Made by a program: the position numbers and the translations under genes
DNA from: Bacteroidota bacterium
GTDB lineage: Bacteria; Bacteroidota; Bacteroidia; Bacteroidales; P3
Direction: 5' to 3'
Length of the DNA: 40,644 nucleotides
NCBI GenBank assembly: GCA_017860275.1
Contig: JAFNAQ010000013.1
Span: 1-40,644, forward strand
The notes under the pieces: model-generated
Told to the model about the DNA's origin: nothing
Seen by the model: only the letters and a program-made list of their open reading frames with translations
Databases searched by the model: none
Shown: in pieces, positions 25,665 through 33,757 of the stretch
Layout: every line of letters begins with the position of its first letter
Numbering within the stretch: the first letter of the stretch is position 1

Positions 25665-26859
25665 ACCATTTCTTTTTTTTCTTTGGCTTTATTGGGATAT
25701 TTAAATCAGAACCTAAACCCGTCATCTTTTGAATAATATCTATATTATCATGAATAGTATATCTTCTGCTGTTTACAACAAATGTTTTCCTGAATAATAA
25801 AAAATGAAATAAACAACTATAATCACCTGAAATATCTGATTTAACAACATGATAATCTGAATTTTCCGAAAAGCGAATTTTGAACACAAATGAAGCATTA
25901 TTCAAAAATATTCTACCACTACAATATTTGCAAAATTCTTTTTGCTCCAAAACTACATCGTATCCTGCATCCTTAATTTGCTTTACAATTTTTTCAATAT
26001 TCTCAATATCGAACAAGACTAAACTTGGTCTTCTTGTCTCTTTTCCGCAGGTAGGGCAAACATAATATCCATAAGAACTAGAAATTGAACTTTCATAACT
26101 AGACGGTTGGAATGAAATAGGAGAATAAAATTCTCCTGTATAAGGAGTTTCAGATAAAAACTTAAGTCTTTTCTCAAGTTCAATACTGTCTCTAATTATT
26201 ATTTTAGCATATCTATCGTATTCTTGATATACTTTTCCCAAGCCTGTCATCTTATATATTACATCAGTATTATCTCCAATAGTCAATTCCCTTCCATTAA
26301 TAGAAGGATATTTTTCTTTATTAAGAAAAAATTGGAGTAGACAATTATAATCCGATATAATATTTGTTCTTACTATATGATATTTTGAATTAGGCGAAAA
26401 CCTAATCATAAACTTTAAGGAAGGGTCTTTTATAATTTTCCCACTGCATTTTTCACAAAAATCATCAACATCCAAAACTACATCATACCCTAATAATTTA
26501 ATTTCTTTAAAAATCTTGCCTATCTTGCCTATACTAGATACTTCAGAATGCTTTTTATTAGAATTTTCTCCACAAATTGGGCAAACATAATCCACTTCCG
26601 TTATTCCTCCGCTCTCGTAACACATTGCTCCTCTCTCCAATTTCCCTTTATAAGTAGTTGTAGAAAGTTCCTTTAGTCTTTGTTCTAATTCAATGCTATC
26701 CTTTTTGGGAATAAAAATTTTAGGCTCAAGTTGGTTTTCATTCTTAGAATCCTTTTGCAAGTCCTTAGAATTATTCTCAACTTGTGCTTCGCAGTTGGTT
26801 GCTCCTATTACTGCACTACCAATTAAGATAGCGGTTGAAAGTTTAGTTTTATTCTTCAT
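25654..26859 (-). CDS. Exported zinc-ribbon paralogue 2 (two domains)
   Basis: A 401-residue member of the same unknown family with a duplicated domain. The signal-like N-terminus is nearly identical to that of its neighbours. Domain one (about 48-222) has RGAMCY, YVCPICGE, GYDVVLDVDDFCEKC, FMIRFSPNSKYHIVRTN, MTGLGK. Domain two (about 225-390) begins DSIELEKRLKFLSETPYTG, lacks RGAMCY, but keeps YVCPTCGK, GYDVVLEQKEFCKYC, FKIRFSENSDYHVVKS and MTGLGSD. Both halves keep both CxxC pairs. It ends in a lysine-rich tail that overlaps paralogue 1 by 11 nt. The overlap, shared by the next junction, points to coupled synthesis of all products. Confidence 0.75.
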   Translation of the reverse strand: MKNKTKLSTAILIGSAVIGATNCEAQVENNSKDLQKDSKNENQLEPKIFIPKKDSIELEQRLKELSTTTYKGKLERGAMCYESGGITEVDYVCPICGENSNKKHSEVSSIGKIGKIFKEIKLLGYDVVLDVDDFCEKCSGKIIKDPSLKFMIRFSPNSKYHIVRTNIISDYNCLLQFFLNKEKYPSINGRELTIGDNTDVIYKMTGLGKVYQEYDRYAKIIIRDSIELEKRLKFLSETPYTGEFYSPISFQPSSYESSISSSYGYYVCPTCGKETRRPSLVLFDIENIEKIVKQIKDAGYDVVLEQKEFCKYCSGRIFLNNASFVFKIRFSENSDYHVVKSDISGDYSCLFHFLLFRKTFVVNSRRYTIHDNIDIIQKMTGLGSDLNIPIKPKKKKKWYEE

Positions 26860-26930
26860 AAACCTATTATTGTTTATTTTCTCTCATCTTGTTTTAAATA
26901 CTTCTCAATTCCTTGTTAGAATATAAATAA

Positions 26931-27701
26931 TTATTTTTGTTGTTCTTTGTCTTTATTTTCTTTTGAAGACTCTTCGAGCATTTTTTTAAAATTCTCTTGC
27001 GATTCTTTATACTCTTTTTTGTTCAAATATAAACCTGTGAATCCGTCATAGTAATGTTTATGCAATTTTACTTTCTTTCCAAGTCCAGACATTTTTTTGA
27101 CAATATCAAGATTATTATGAATTGAATATTTATCATGTCCGTCACCTTTATACGTATCATTTCCCAATAAAAACTGGAGTAGACATTCATACTCTTGATC
27201 AAAGTTTGATTTAACAATATGATATTTTGAATTTTTTGAATACCTAATCTTAAATATTAATACTGGTTCTTTTGCATTTTTTCCATTGCAATGTTCACAA
27301 AATTCTTTTTCATCAAGAATTACATCATAACCAATATCTTTAATTTTTTGCACTTTAACTCTTATTGTATCAATAGCAATAGCGTCAAATGCAGAAACCA
27401 TTCGAATAGTATTACATACAGGACAAGTATAAGGTCTATCGTTTATATACATAGGCATATAACACATAGCTCCACCTCTTAATTCTCCTTTATACTCTGT
27501 TTCAGATAATTCTTTTAACCTCTTTTCAAGTTCGATGCTATCCTTTTTGATAATTGGGAATGTCTTTTGAAGTTGATTTTCTTTATTTGGATTATTAGAT
27601 AATTCCAAAGAATCCTTCTCAACTTGTGCCTCGCAGTTGGTTGCGCCTATTACTGCGCTGCCTATTAAGATTGCGGTTGAAAGTTTGGTTTTTGATTTCA
27701 T
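26931..27701 (-). CDS. Exported zinc-ribbon paralogue 3 (single domain, operon leader)
   Basis: A 256-residue first gene of the operon. It has the shared signal-like N-terminus, then DSIELEKRLKELSETEYKGELRGGAMCY, YTCPVCNT, GYDVILDEKEFCEHC, FKIRYSKNSKYHIVKSN, a CLLQFLLGND segment, MSGLGKK and a long charged Lys/Glu tail. The 67 bases covering the signal region (about 27629-27695) are identical to those of paralogue 1, although the mature parts differ widely. That implies gene conversion or selection on the leader. A promoter box and a four-unit operator-like array lie upstream; the gap to paralogue 2 is 71 bp. Confidence 0.75.
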   Translation of the reverse strand: MKSKTKLSTAILIGSAVIGATNCEAQVEKDSLELSNNPNKENQLQKTFPIIKKDSIELEKRLKELSETEYKGELRGGAMCYMPMYINDRPYTCPVCNTIRMVSAFDAIAIDTIRVKVQKIKDIGYDVILDEKEFCEHCNGKNAKEPVLIFKIRYSKNSKYHIVKSNFDQEYECLLQFLLGNDTYKGDGHDKYSIHNNLDIVKKMSGLGKKVKLHKHYYDGFTGLYLNKKEYKESQENFKKMLEESSKENKDKEQQK

Positions 27702-27793
27702 TTGTTTTTGTATTTGTTCAATACTTGTCTATGATTCAAGGAATTTTCCACGCTTTTGCTTGGAATAATTTTGTCTTGATTATTAATAGACTA

Positions 27794-27801
27794 CAAATAT
27801 A
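27794..27801 (-). promoter_or_regulatory. -7 box of the zinc-ribbon/radical SAM operon
   Basis: CAAATATA on plus reads TATATTTG on minus, matching TAnnTTTG, 93 bp upstream of the start at 27701. No clear -33 element. The palindrome array begins about 120 bp further upstream. Confidence 0.5.
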
Positions 27802-27923
27802 GTTTTTTCTTCTTAATCCACATCATTAATCAACATAATTTGAGCTCTTTTTGATTTTTGAATATCTTGTTTTGTTCTTGTAGAAAGGGATTTTGTTATA
27901 ATAAAACGAAGTTATAATTTCAT

Positions 27924-28002
27924 ATGTTGGCAACATATGAATACTATGTTGGCAACATACGATAACTATCTTGCCAACATATGACAACTATGTTGCCAAC
28001 AT
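27924..28002. repeat. Four palindromic sites at an exact 22-bp period
   Basis: ATGTTGGCAACAT at 27924 and 27946, ATCTTGCCAACAT at 27968 and ATGTTGCCAACAT at 27990: four 13-bp near-palindromes exactly 22 bp apart with AT-rich spacers. The centre base is G, G, C, C, so the array is itself an inverted repeat. The interval 27702-28067 has no gene; this array dominates it. It lies upstream of the zinc-ribbon operon and downstream of the symporter's stop. Operator for a dimeric regulator is inferred. Confidence 0.8.
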
Positions 28003-28067
28003 ATGAAAATTAAATAAAGAATAAAAACCGTCAAATGCTTATTTACGTCGGCAAAACTGCGTTAATC

Positions 28068-29504
28068 TTAGTTTTTCTTACTTATTGATAAAAGTCCAAT
28101 GAAGGTTAGTAGACCGTTTAGAAGTAGTAGTTCGAAGTCGAAGCTATAACCAAACCATTTGTTTGAATATAGGTTTAGGATAAAACATATTGAAGGCGCA
28201 AGAATGCAGATTAATGGCACAAACTTATCATTAGGTTTTAGCTTGGTTAGAAGACCGAAGGCGAAAAGACCAAGTAGAGGTCCATAGGTTATACTCGCTA
28301 CTTGGAAAAGTATATCAATAAGATGTTTGTTTTGATGGTAATTATAGAAAAGGATAACTCCTACAAATAATAAGGCAAATGAAAGATGGATTAAATGCCT
28401 AACTTTTTCTTTCTTCTTCTCCGAAAAATCTTTTCTATGTTCAAGGTTTAGGAAATCTATCGAAAAGGCTGTGGTCAAAGAAGTAAGAGCACCATCGGCA
28501 GAAGGATAAAGAGCAGAGATTAAACCTATGATAAATACTACCCCAGCAATTGGGCTAAGATGAAATATTGCAATTGTTGGAAAAAGAGCATCGCCCTTAG
28601 CCTCTATTCCATTCTTTGAGGCATAGATATAAAGAGCAGCACCTAATAATAGGAATAGGAAGTTTACGAAGATTAATATACCTGCAAAGCTTATCATATT
28701 CTTCTTCGCCGATTTTATATTCTTGCAGCTAAGGTTCTTCTGCATCATCTCTTGGTCAAGACCCGTCATTGAAATAGTAATAAACATTCCTCCAAGAATC
28801 TGTTTCCACCAACAAAGTCTTGAGCTTGGGTCTGTGTAAATAAAATGATTATAATCACTCTCCCATATTGTTGAAACTAGTCCTCCAATATTTAGATTCA
28901 TTGCCTTGCCCACCATAATAAAACACATCACTAAGGCAGCAAGCATAAAGGTAGTTTGAAGAGTATCTGTCCAAACAATTGTCTTAATACCACCTTTGAA
29001 AGTGAATAAAAGAATAAGCAAAAGAAACATTGAAACAGTAAGCTCAAAAGGAATTCCCCATTCACCAAAGACAAAGTTTTGAAGAACAGATATTACAATA
29101 AACATTCTTAGACTTGCACCAAGAGTTCTCGAAAGAATAAAGAAGAATGAGCCTGTCTTATGTGAAAAGAAGCCAAAACGTGTCTCTAAGTATTTGTAAA
29201 TTGAAGTAAGGTTAAGTTTATAATATGTTGGCATTAGGACAAGAGCCACAACCATATAACCAATAAAGTATCCAAAGACGGTAAGCATATAAGAGAAGGC
29301 TCTTGCATCTACCCAACCCGGAACACTCATAAAGGTAACCCCAGAGAGTGATGCTCCAATCATACCATAGGCAACAACAAACCAAGGAGAACGTTTATTA
29401 CCGGAGAAGAAAGATTGATTATTTGCTTTACGAGCTGTGAAATATGTTATTACAAATAACATAAGAGTATATAGGACGAATGCCAAAAAGATAACCTTTT
29501 CCAT
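28068..29504 (-). CDS. Sodium:solute symporter (SSS family)
   Basis: A 478-residue inner-membrane transporter with about 13 hydrophobic segments. Family features are the N-terminal SWFVVAYGMIGASLSGVTFMS region, GYMVVALVLMPTYYKLNLTSIYKYLETRFG, SRTLGASLRMFIVISVLQ, and the TWTDTLQTTFM-like motif near residue 180, all typical of sodium symporters of the PutP/SGLT fold. The substrate cannot be read from sequence; Bacteroidota members are often proline- or sialic-acid-type. Proline would fit with proline dehydrogenase in the same region, but that is speculation. It is divergent from recR, sharing a 63-bp intergenic region. Confidence 0.9.
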   Translation of the reverse strand: MEKVIFLAFVLYTLMLFVITYFTARKANNQSFFSGNKRSPWFVVAYGMIGASLSGVTFMSVPGWVDARAFSYMLTVFGYFIGYMVVALVLMPTYYKLNLTSIYKYLETRFGFFSHKTGSFFFILSRTLGASLRMFIVISVLQNFVFGEWGIPFELTVSMFLLLILLFTFKGGIKTIVWTDTLQTTFMLAALVMCFIMVGKAMNLNIGGLVSTIWESDYNHFIYTDPSSRLCWWKQILGGMFITISMTGLDQEMMQKNLSCKNIKSAKKNMISFAGILIFVNFLFLLLGAALYIYASKNGIEAKGDALFPTIAIFHLSPIAGVVFIIGLISALYPSADGALTSLTTAFSIDFLNLEHRKDFSEKKKEKVRHLIHLSFALLFVGVILFYNYHQNKHLIDILFQVASITYGPLLGLFAFGLLTKLKPNDKFVPLICILAPSICFILNLYSNKWFGYSFDFELLLLNGLLTFIGLLSISKKN

Positions 29505-29514
29505 AGTTTTTGTT

Positions 29515-29535
29515 TATATTTGCAAAGCAAAAGTA
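29515..29535. promoter_or_regulatory. Overlapping divergent -7 boxes between the symporter and recR
   Basis: TATATTTG on plus (29515-29522) faces recR; CAAAAGTA (29528-29535) reads TACTTTTG on minus and faces the symporter. Both fit TAnnTTTG; neither has a good -33 element. Confidence 0.4.
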
Positions 29536-29567
29536 ACTATATTTTTTAATATTAAGTCTATTTTAAA

Positions 29568-30188
29568 ATGGAATATCCTTCATCGCTTGTTGAAAATGCG
29601 GTAAATGAACTATCAAAATTGCCAGGAGTAGGGAAACGTTCGGCTCTTCGTTTTGCACTTTATTTGCTTAAACAACCTAATCAAACGACAGATTCTCTTG
29701 CAAACGCAATTACAAGGATGAGAAACGAGATAAAGTATTGCAGAATATGTTATTCTCTTTCCGATACTGAGGTATGTTCTATTTGCAATCATCCAAAGAG
29801 AAACCATAATATGATATGTGTTGTTGAAAATATTAGAGATATTATGGCAATAGAAAACACACACCAATATACAGGGGTTTATCATGTTCTTGGAGGAGTT
29901 ATCTCTCCTATTGAAGGAATAGGAATAAACGATATAACAATCAATCAATTAATCATTAGAGTAAATAAAAACCCTATTGAAGAAATCATTCTTGCCCTGC
30001 CAACAACAATGGAAGGTGATACAACAGGTTTCTATATAAATAAACTTTTGCAGGGTTTAAATGTTAAAGTTTCAACGATAGCTCGTGGAATTGCAATTGG
30101 AGATAATATTGAATTTGCAGATGAGATAACACTTGGACGTTCTATTCTCAACCGCATGCCTTTCGAGCAAGTACATAATAATAGATAA
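29568..30188 (+). CDS. recR: Recombination protein RecR
   Basis: A 206-residue protein of standard length. The helix-hairpin-helix near the start (LSKLPGVGKRSALRFALYLL), the zinc-binding C-x2-C ... C-x2-C block (YCRICYSLSDTEVCSIC) and the Toprim domain (VVENIRDIMAIE, then YHVLGGVISPIEGIG) are intact. With RecF/RecO it loads RecA on single-stranded gaps. The stop overlaps the ATG of the next gene by one base. Confidence 0.97.
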   Translation: MEYPSSLVENAVNELSKLPGVGKRSALRFALYLLKQPNQTTDSLANAITRMRNEIKYCRICYSLSDTEVCSICNHPKRNHNMICVVENIRDIMAIENTHQYTGVYHVLGGVISPIEGIGINDITINQLIIRVNKNPIEEIILALPTTMEGDTTGFYINKLLQGLNVKVSTIARGIAIGDNIEFADEITLGRSILNRMPFEQVHNNR

Positions 30189-30907
30189 TGACAAAGAGAG
30201 TAATTATAATAGGTGCAACCTCTGGAATAGGAAGAAATATTGCCGAGAGATATACTAAACAAGGTGATATTGTAGGTATAGCAGGAAGAAGAGATAATCT
30301 ACTTCAAGAAATTAAATTATTAAACCCAGAAAATGTTTTCACTAAAGAGCTTGATGTTTCTAAACCTCAATCAAAAGAAGAGCTAGAAAGCCTTATTCAA
30401 GAAATGGGAGGAATGGATATATTTATATTCTGCTCAGGTTTTGGACAAGTAAATAAAGAGTTGGACTTAGATATTGAGCTAAGCACTATAGCCGTTAATT
30501 CTTTTGGGTTTACTCTCCTTACAAATGTTGCCTATAAATATTTCGAGAAAAAAGGTTTTGGACATATTGTAAATATATCCTCTGTTGCTGCAACAAGAGA
30601 TATTGCAATTAGCGCTTCTTATTGTTCAACAAAACGCTATCAATTAATGTATTATAATTGCCTAAGGAAATTGGCAAAACAAAATAAGTTCAAACTTGTT
30701 GTAACAAATATACAGCCAGGTTTTATTGATACGGATTTTATTAAAAGTCAGAAATACCGCCTTACAACATCATTGGAAAGAGCAGGCAAACTGATTTTTA
30801 GAGCCATTGAGAATAAAAAAGATAGGGCTTTTATTCCTTCTTATTGGAGATTAATTGCCTTTATTTGGCTATCTATTCCTAATTTTATTTGGAAAAGAAC
30901 TATTTAA
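30188..30907 (+). CDS. Short-chain dehydrogenase/reductase
   Basis: A 239-residue classical SDR. It has the NAD(P)-binding GATSGIGRNIAERY (residues 9-22), CSGFGQ in place of NNAG, a catalytic Ser-Tyr-Lys set with NISSVAA and YCSTK (SASYCSTKRYQL), and the PGFIDTDF segment after the fifth strand. The basic residues after strand two (GRRDNL) suggest NADP preference. Substrate unknown. It is translationally coupled to recR, a frequent but functionally unexplained pairing in Bacteroidota. Confidence 0.9.
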   Translation: MTKRVIIIGATSGIGRNIAERYTKQGDIVGIAGRRDNLLQEIKLLNPENVFTKELDVSKPQSKEELESLIQEMGGMDIFIFCSGFGQVNKELDLDIELSTIAVNSFGFTLLTNVAYKYFEKKGFGHIVNISSVAATRDIAISASYCSTKRYQLMYYNCLRKLAKQNKFKLVVTNIQPGFIDTDFIKSQKYRLTTSLERAGKLIFRAIENKKDRAFIPSYWRLIAFIWLSIPNFIWKRTI

Positions 30908-30919
30908 TATATACATTTG
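30888..30919 (+). promoter_or_regulatory. Promoter of the universal stress protein gene
   Basis: TTTG (30888-30891), a 20-bp spacer and TACATTTG (30912-30919), a full consensus match. It overlaps the end of the SDR gene, so the stress gene has its own promoter. Confidence 0.75.
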
Positions 30920-30945
30920 CATAACTTAATATAATTACAGTGATT

Positions 30946-31899
30946 ATGGCTACTACTAATTTTAAAGTTAAAAAAAGACCCGCAATCTTGGTTCCTTACG
31001 ACTTTGGACCAAAGGCTATAGCGGCACTTGACGAAGCAATTAAGATAACAAAGTATCTTAAGGGAGAAATCTATCTTTTATCTGTTGTGCGTAAGGGTGA
31101 CTTTTTCTCAAACCTATTTAGGTCAGAGAAGGAGAGCAGGAAACTAATTAGAGAAACTCTGGTTCAATTAAAAGATATTGCAAAAAAGGTAAAATTAGAG
31201 ACAGGGACTTTTACTCATATAACCGTTGAGCAAGGAAATCCTATCGAGATAATTCTTGAGCAAGCCTCATTAATTGGAGCTCAATATATTGTTATGGGTA
31301 AGATGGAAAAATCAACAATAGAATTTAATTTTGTTGGACCTAGCACACTTCATGTTGTTGGAGAGGCTCCTTGTCCTGTAATTACAGTGAGTGCAAATAC
31401 TATTAAAGAGGATGGTTTTAAAAATATTGTTCTCCCAATTGACCTTTCGAAGCAAACTCATGAAAAGGTTATAAAAGCTATTTCTTGGGCAAAGTATTAT
31501 CATGCGAATATTCATCTTATTGGAGTTTTGACTGGAAAAATTAAATCTTCGAATAGTCGTCTTGCTGCTAAGATGGAAAAGGCTAAATGGATCGTTCAGC
31601 AAGAAGGATTGGAATGTAGTGCAGAGGTTTATGAGATGTCAAGCAAGCCTATTCATCAGATAATCCTTGAACATGCCGACAAAGTAAATGGTGACCTTTT
31701 AATGATCATGACTCACCAAGAGCTTAGCGTGGTGGATAACTATATTGGTGCTGTGGCACAAAAAATACTTAAGCAAGCCGATATACCTGTTATCTCCTTT
31801 ACATCTAAGGCTGTTGAAGATAAGAATTACTTCGTTTCAGGCTTCCTTCCTTTCCAAATGCTTACAAATAAGAAAGAGATTGAGTATCTAAGGGGTTAG
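30946..31899 (+). CDS. Tandem universal stress protein (two UspA domains)
   Basis: A cytoplasmic UspA-type protein of about 317 residues with two Rossmann-like domains: residues about 10-148 (PAILVPYDFGPKAIAALDEAIK ... YIVMGKM ... CPVITVSA) and about 155-290 (NIVLPIDLSKQTHEKVIKAISWAKYY ... LLMIMTHQE ... IPVISF). The ATP-binding G-x2-G-x9-G signature is degenerate in both halves, so nucleotide binding is uncertain. GTG at 30940 and ATG at 30946 are both possible; I prefer ATG. The last 25 residues extend past the fold. The stop overlaps the end of the convergent cdd gene by four bases. Confidence 0.88.
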   Translation: MATTNFKVKKRPAILVPYDFGPKAIAALDEAIKITKYLKGEIYLLSVVRKGDFFSNLFRSEKESRKLIRETLVQLKDIAKKVKLETGTFTHITVEQGNPIEIILEQASLIGAQYIVMGKMEKSTIEFNFVGPSTLHVVGEAPCPVITVSANTIKEDGFKNIVLPIDLSKQTHEKVIKAISWAKYYHANIHLIGVLTGKIKSSNSRLAAKMEKAKWIVQQEGLECSAEVYEMSSKPIHQIILEHADKVNGDLLMIMTHQELSVVDNYIGAVAQKILKQADIPVISFTSKAVEDKNYFVSGFLPFQMLTNKKEIEYLRG

Positions 31900-32360
31900 A
31901 AAGAAAATCCAAAAGGGAGTAATGAGTTTACTCCTTCAAAAATATTAAAATGCTCCGAACTAATCTGAACAATTATTCGGAGTTTTTTATTTGCTCTTTT
32001 CTCTGTTTCTAACATAACTTGAAGACATGCCCCACAAGGATAAGACTCCACCCACTCTCCTTTTTCGTTTTGGCAAGCAATAGCTATTGACTCAACATTA
32101 TCTGTCTTAGTGCCTGCGTAGAAAAGCACTACCCTTTCTGCACATAGACCACTAGGATAAGCTATATTTTCTTGATTAGCTCCTAATATAATTTCCCCTG
32201 TTTCAATTCTTATTGCAGAGCCAACCTTAAACTTAGAATAAGGAGAATATGAGCCCTCTATTGCCTTTCTTGCTTCTAAGATTAAGAGCCTATCATCCTC
32301 CTCTAAAGAGGTAATTCCTAAGTACTCTTTGAATTGTATATTTATTTCCTTTTCAATCAT
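31896..32360 (-). CDS. cdd: Cytidine deaminase
   Basis: A 154-residue protein of the tetrameric Cdd type, hydrolysing cytidine and deoxycytidine to uridine forms in pyrimidine salvage. The zinc site is visible as CAERVVLF (Cys and catalytic Glu) and PCGACLQVM. The substrate-binding YSPYSKFKVGSA block and GANQENIAYPSGLCAE are standard. It is alone on this strand, tail to tail with the stress gene. Confidence 0.95.
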   Translation of the reverse strand: MIEKEINIQFKEYLGITSLEEDDRLLILEARKAIEGSYSPYSKFKVGSAIRIETGEIILGANQENIAYPSGLCAERVVLFYAGTKTDNVESIAIACQNEKGEWVESYPCGACLQVMLETEKRANKKLRIIVQISSEHFNIFEGVNSLLPFGFSF

Positions 32361-32396
32361 ATCTAAATAATTTCGACAAAGATATAAAACTTTTCT

Positions 32397-32404
32397 TATC
32401 TTTG
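32397..32404 (+). promoter_or_regulatory. -7 box upstream of the small membrane protein-dus operon
   Basis: TATCTTTG matches TAnnTTTG, 21 bp before the ATG at 32426. It lies upstream of the cdd start on the opposite strand, so the two genes are divergent. Confidence 0.6.
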
Positions 32405-32425
32405 CTCTCCAAAATCAATAAAACT

Positions 32426-32554
32426 ATGAACCCATTTATTGCAATTACAGCTGTAGTTATTATAGCAGGGATATTTGTCTATTTTATAGTAAAAGAGATT
32501 ATTAAGACCTATAAAAACAAACCTTACGACCCTGAGGACAAAGACAAACTATAG
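32426..32554 (+). CDS. Small single-span membrane protein (42 aa)
   Basis: ATG at 32426 gives a 42-residue protein, MNPFIAITAVVIIAGIFVYF followed by a basic then acidic tail ending DPEDKDKL. It has one strongly hydrophobic segment (residues 4-22) and positive residues just after it, so the C-terminus should face the cytoplasm. Its stop (TAG, 32552-32554) shares a base with the GTG start of dus, and a good -7 box lies 21 bp upstream. Coupling and promoter argue for a real gene. Small membrane proteins of this kind upstream of dus are not familiar to me, and function is unknown. Confidence 0.65.
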   Translation: MNPFIAITAVVIIAGIFVYFIVKEIIKTYKNKPYDPEDKDKL

Positions 32555-33561
32555 TGAGCTTTAGAGACCTTATACCAGAATTTTCATTAATCCTTTCGCC
32601 AATGGAGGCGATAACCAATCAGCCCTATCGTAAGATTTGCAAACGTTATGGTGCAGATATTCTTATTACAGAGTTTATTGCATCGGATGCTCTTGCAAGA
32701 GATGTGCAGATGAGTGTGCAGAAAATGAACTTCGATGAGATGGAGCGTCCTTTGGGTATTCAGATTTTTGGAAACAATAAAGAAATGTTAGTTAGGGCAA
32801 CAGAGGTTGCACAGGCTGCCAGACCTGACTTTATTGATATAAACTGGGGATGTCCTGTAAAGAAAGTTGCTGGCAAAGGTTCTGGTTCTGGAATACTTAA
32901 CAATATCCCTAAGATGGTTGAGCTAACAGAGGCTGTAGTTAAGGCAACAAACCTTCCTGTTACCGTTAAGACACGACTTGGATATGAAGAAAAATCAAAA
33001 CCAATTGTTGAGATAGCGGAGCGTTTGCAAGACATAGGCATTCAAGCAATATCTATTCATGGCAGAACTCGCTCCCAAATGTATAAGGGCGAAGCTGATT
33101 GGACACTTATTGGAGAGGTTAAGAATAACCCAAGAATGAGTATTCCTGTCTTTGGCAATGGAGATATTGACTCTCCACAAAAAGCGTTGGAATATAAGAA
33201 TAGTTATGGAGTTGATGGAATTCTAATAGGAAGAGCGACAATAGGAAATCCCTTTATCTTTAAGCAGACAAAAGAACTTCTAATGGGAGAAATACCTTCC
33301 ATAATACCAATTGAGGAAAAGGTTTTAGTCTGTAAAGAGCATCTTGAAGGACTAATTGAGCTAAGAGGAGAAAGAAATGCAATAAACGAGATGAGGAAAA
33401 ACTATTCAGGTTACTTTAAATCCCTACCCCACTTCAAACCCTTTAGATTAAAACTCGTTACAACCAACGACCTTAAAGAAATAAACCAAACCCTAGACGA
33501 ATTACAAACCTTCTACCAAACCCAAACCTTCGACCACCTCCACAACCTCGAAGAAGAATAA
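32554..33561 (+). CDS. dus: tRNA-dihydrouridine synthase
   Basis: A 335-residue FMN enzyme (Dus, DusB-like) that reduces uridines in the tRNA D-loop. The TIM-barrel blocks SPMEAITNQPYRKICKRYG, DINWGCPVKKVAGKGSGSGIL (catalytic Cys in NWGCP), VTVKTRLGYE, SIHGRTRSQMYKGEADW and PVFGNGDI are all present. The C-terminal helical domain (ERNAINEMRKNYSGYFKSLP) binds tRNA. The GTG start overlaps the stop of the small membrane protein. The last 35 codons change to C-ending codons and Gln/Thr-rich residues, with a charged EEE end, unlike the rest of the gene. Confidence 0.95.
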   Translation: MSFRDLIPEFSLILSPMEAITNQPYRKICKRYGADILITEFIASDALARDVQMSVQKMNFDEMERPLGIQIFGNNKEMLVRATEVAQAARPDFIDINWGCPVKKVAGKGSGSGILNNIPKMVELTEAVVKATNLPVTVKTRLGYEEKSKPIVEIAERLQDIGIQAISIHGRTRSQMYKGEADWTLIGEVKNNPRMSIPVFGNGDIDSPQKALEYKNSYGVDGILIGRATIGNPFIFKQTKELLMGEIPSIIPIEEKVLVCKEHLEGLIELRGERNAINEMRKNYSGYFKSLPHFKPFRLKLVTTNDLKEINQTLDELQTFYQTQTFDHLHNLEEE

Positions 33562-33757
33562 TTCCCCTACTATTTATATAGTATATTCACACGCTAAAGT
33601 TGTGGGGGATATGCCATCCCACATATATTACTATTAGAATATATTAACCAACTCAAAATTGCGTTCGGCTAAAAGAAACACAACGGGCACAACTTTGAGC
33701 TGGGCTAATAAACCAAAGAAAAAACAATCCAAAAATAATCACCCTACATTAAAAAAA
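33562..33757. repeat. Hairpin-rich boundary between dus and repeat copy C
   Basis: No gene. It holds a TACTAT/ATAGTA hairpin at about 33569-33584 and TGT-GGGGGAT pairing with ATCCC-ACA (33601-33623, loop ATGCC, two-base bulge). A longer imperfect 17-bp stem-loop joins 33650-33666 with 33685-33701 (AACTCAAAATTGCG against CACAACTTTGAGCT) with G-T and A-C exceptions. Together they resemble mobile palindromic elements at the core/accessory junction. Confidence 0.6.

Noticed and set aside
27924-28002. 22-bp ladder as a CRISPR array
   Set aside because: Units are 13-bp palindromes with 9-bp similar spacers, far too short for repeats and spacers, and no cas gene is present.
5643-33561. Core block as one large transferred island between repeat copies B and C
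   Set aside because: The genes are mainly housekeeping with normal Bacteroidota promoters; inverted repeats at the edges more likely mark insertion points of the flanking accessory DNA.
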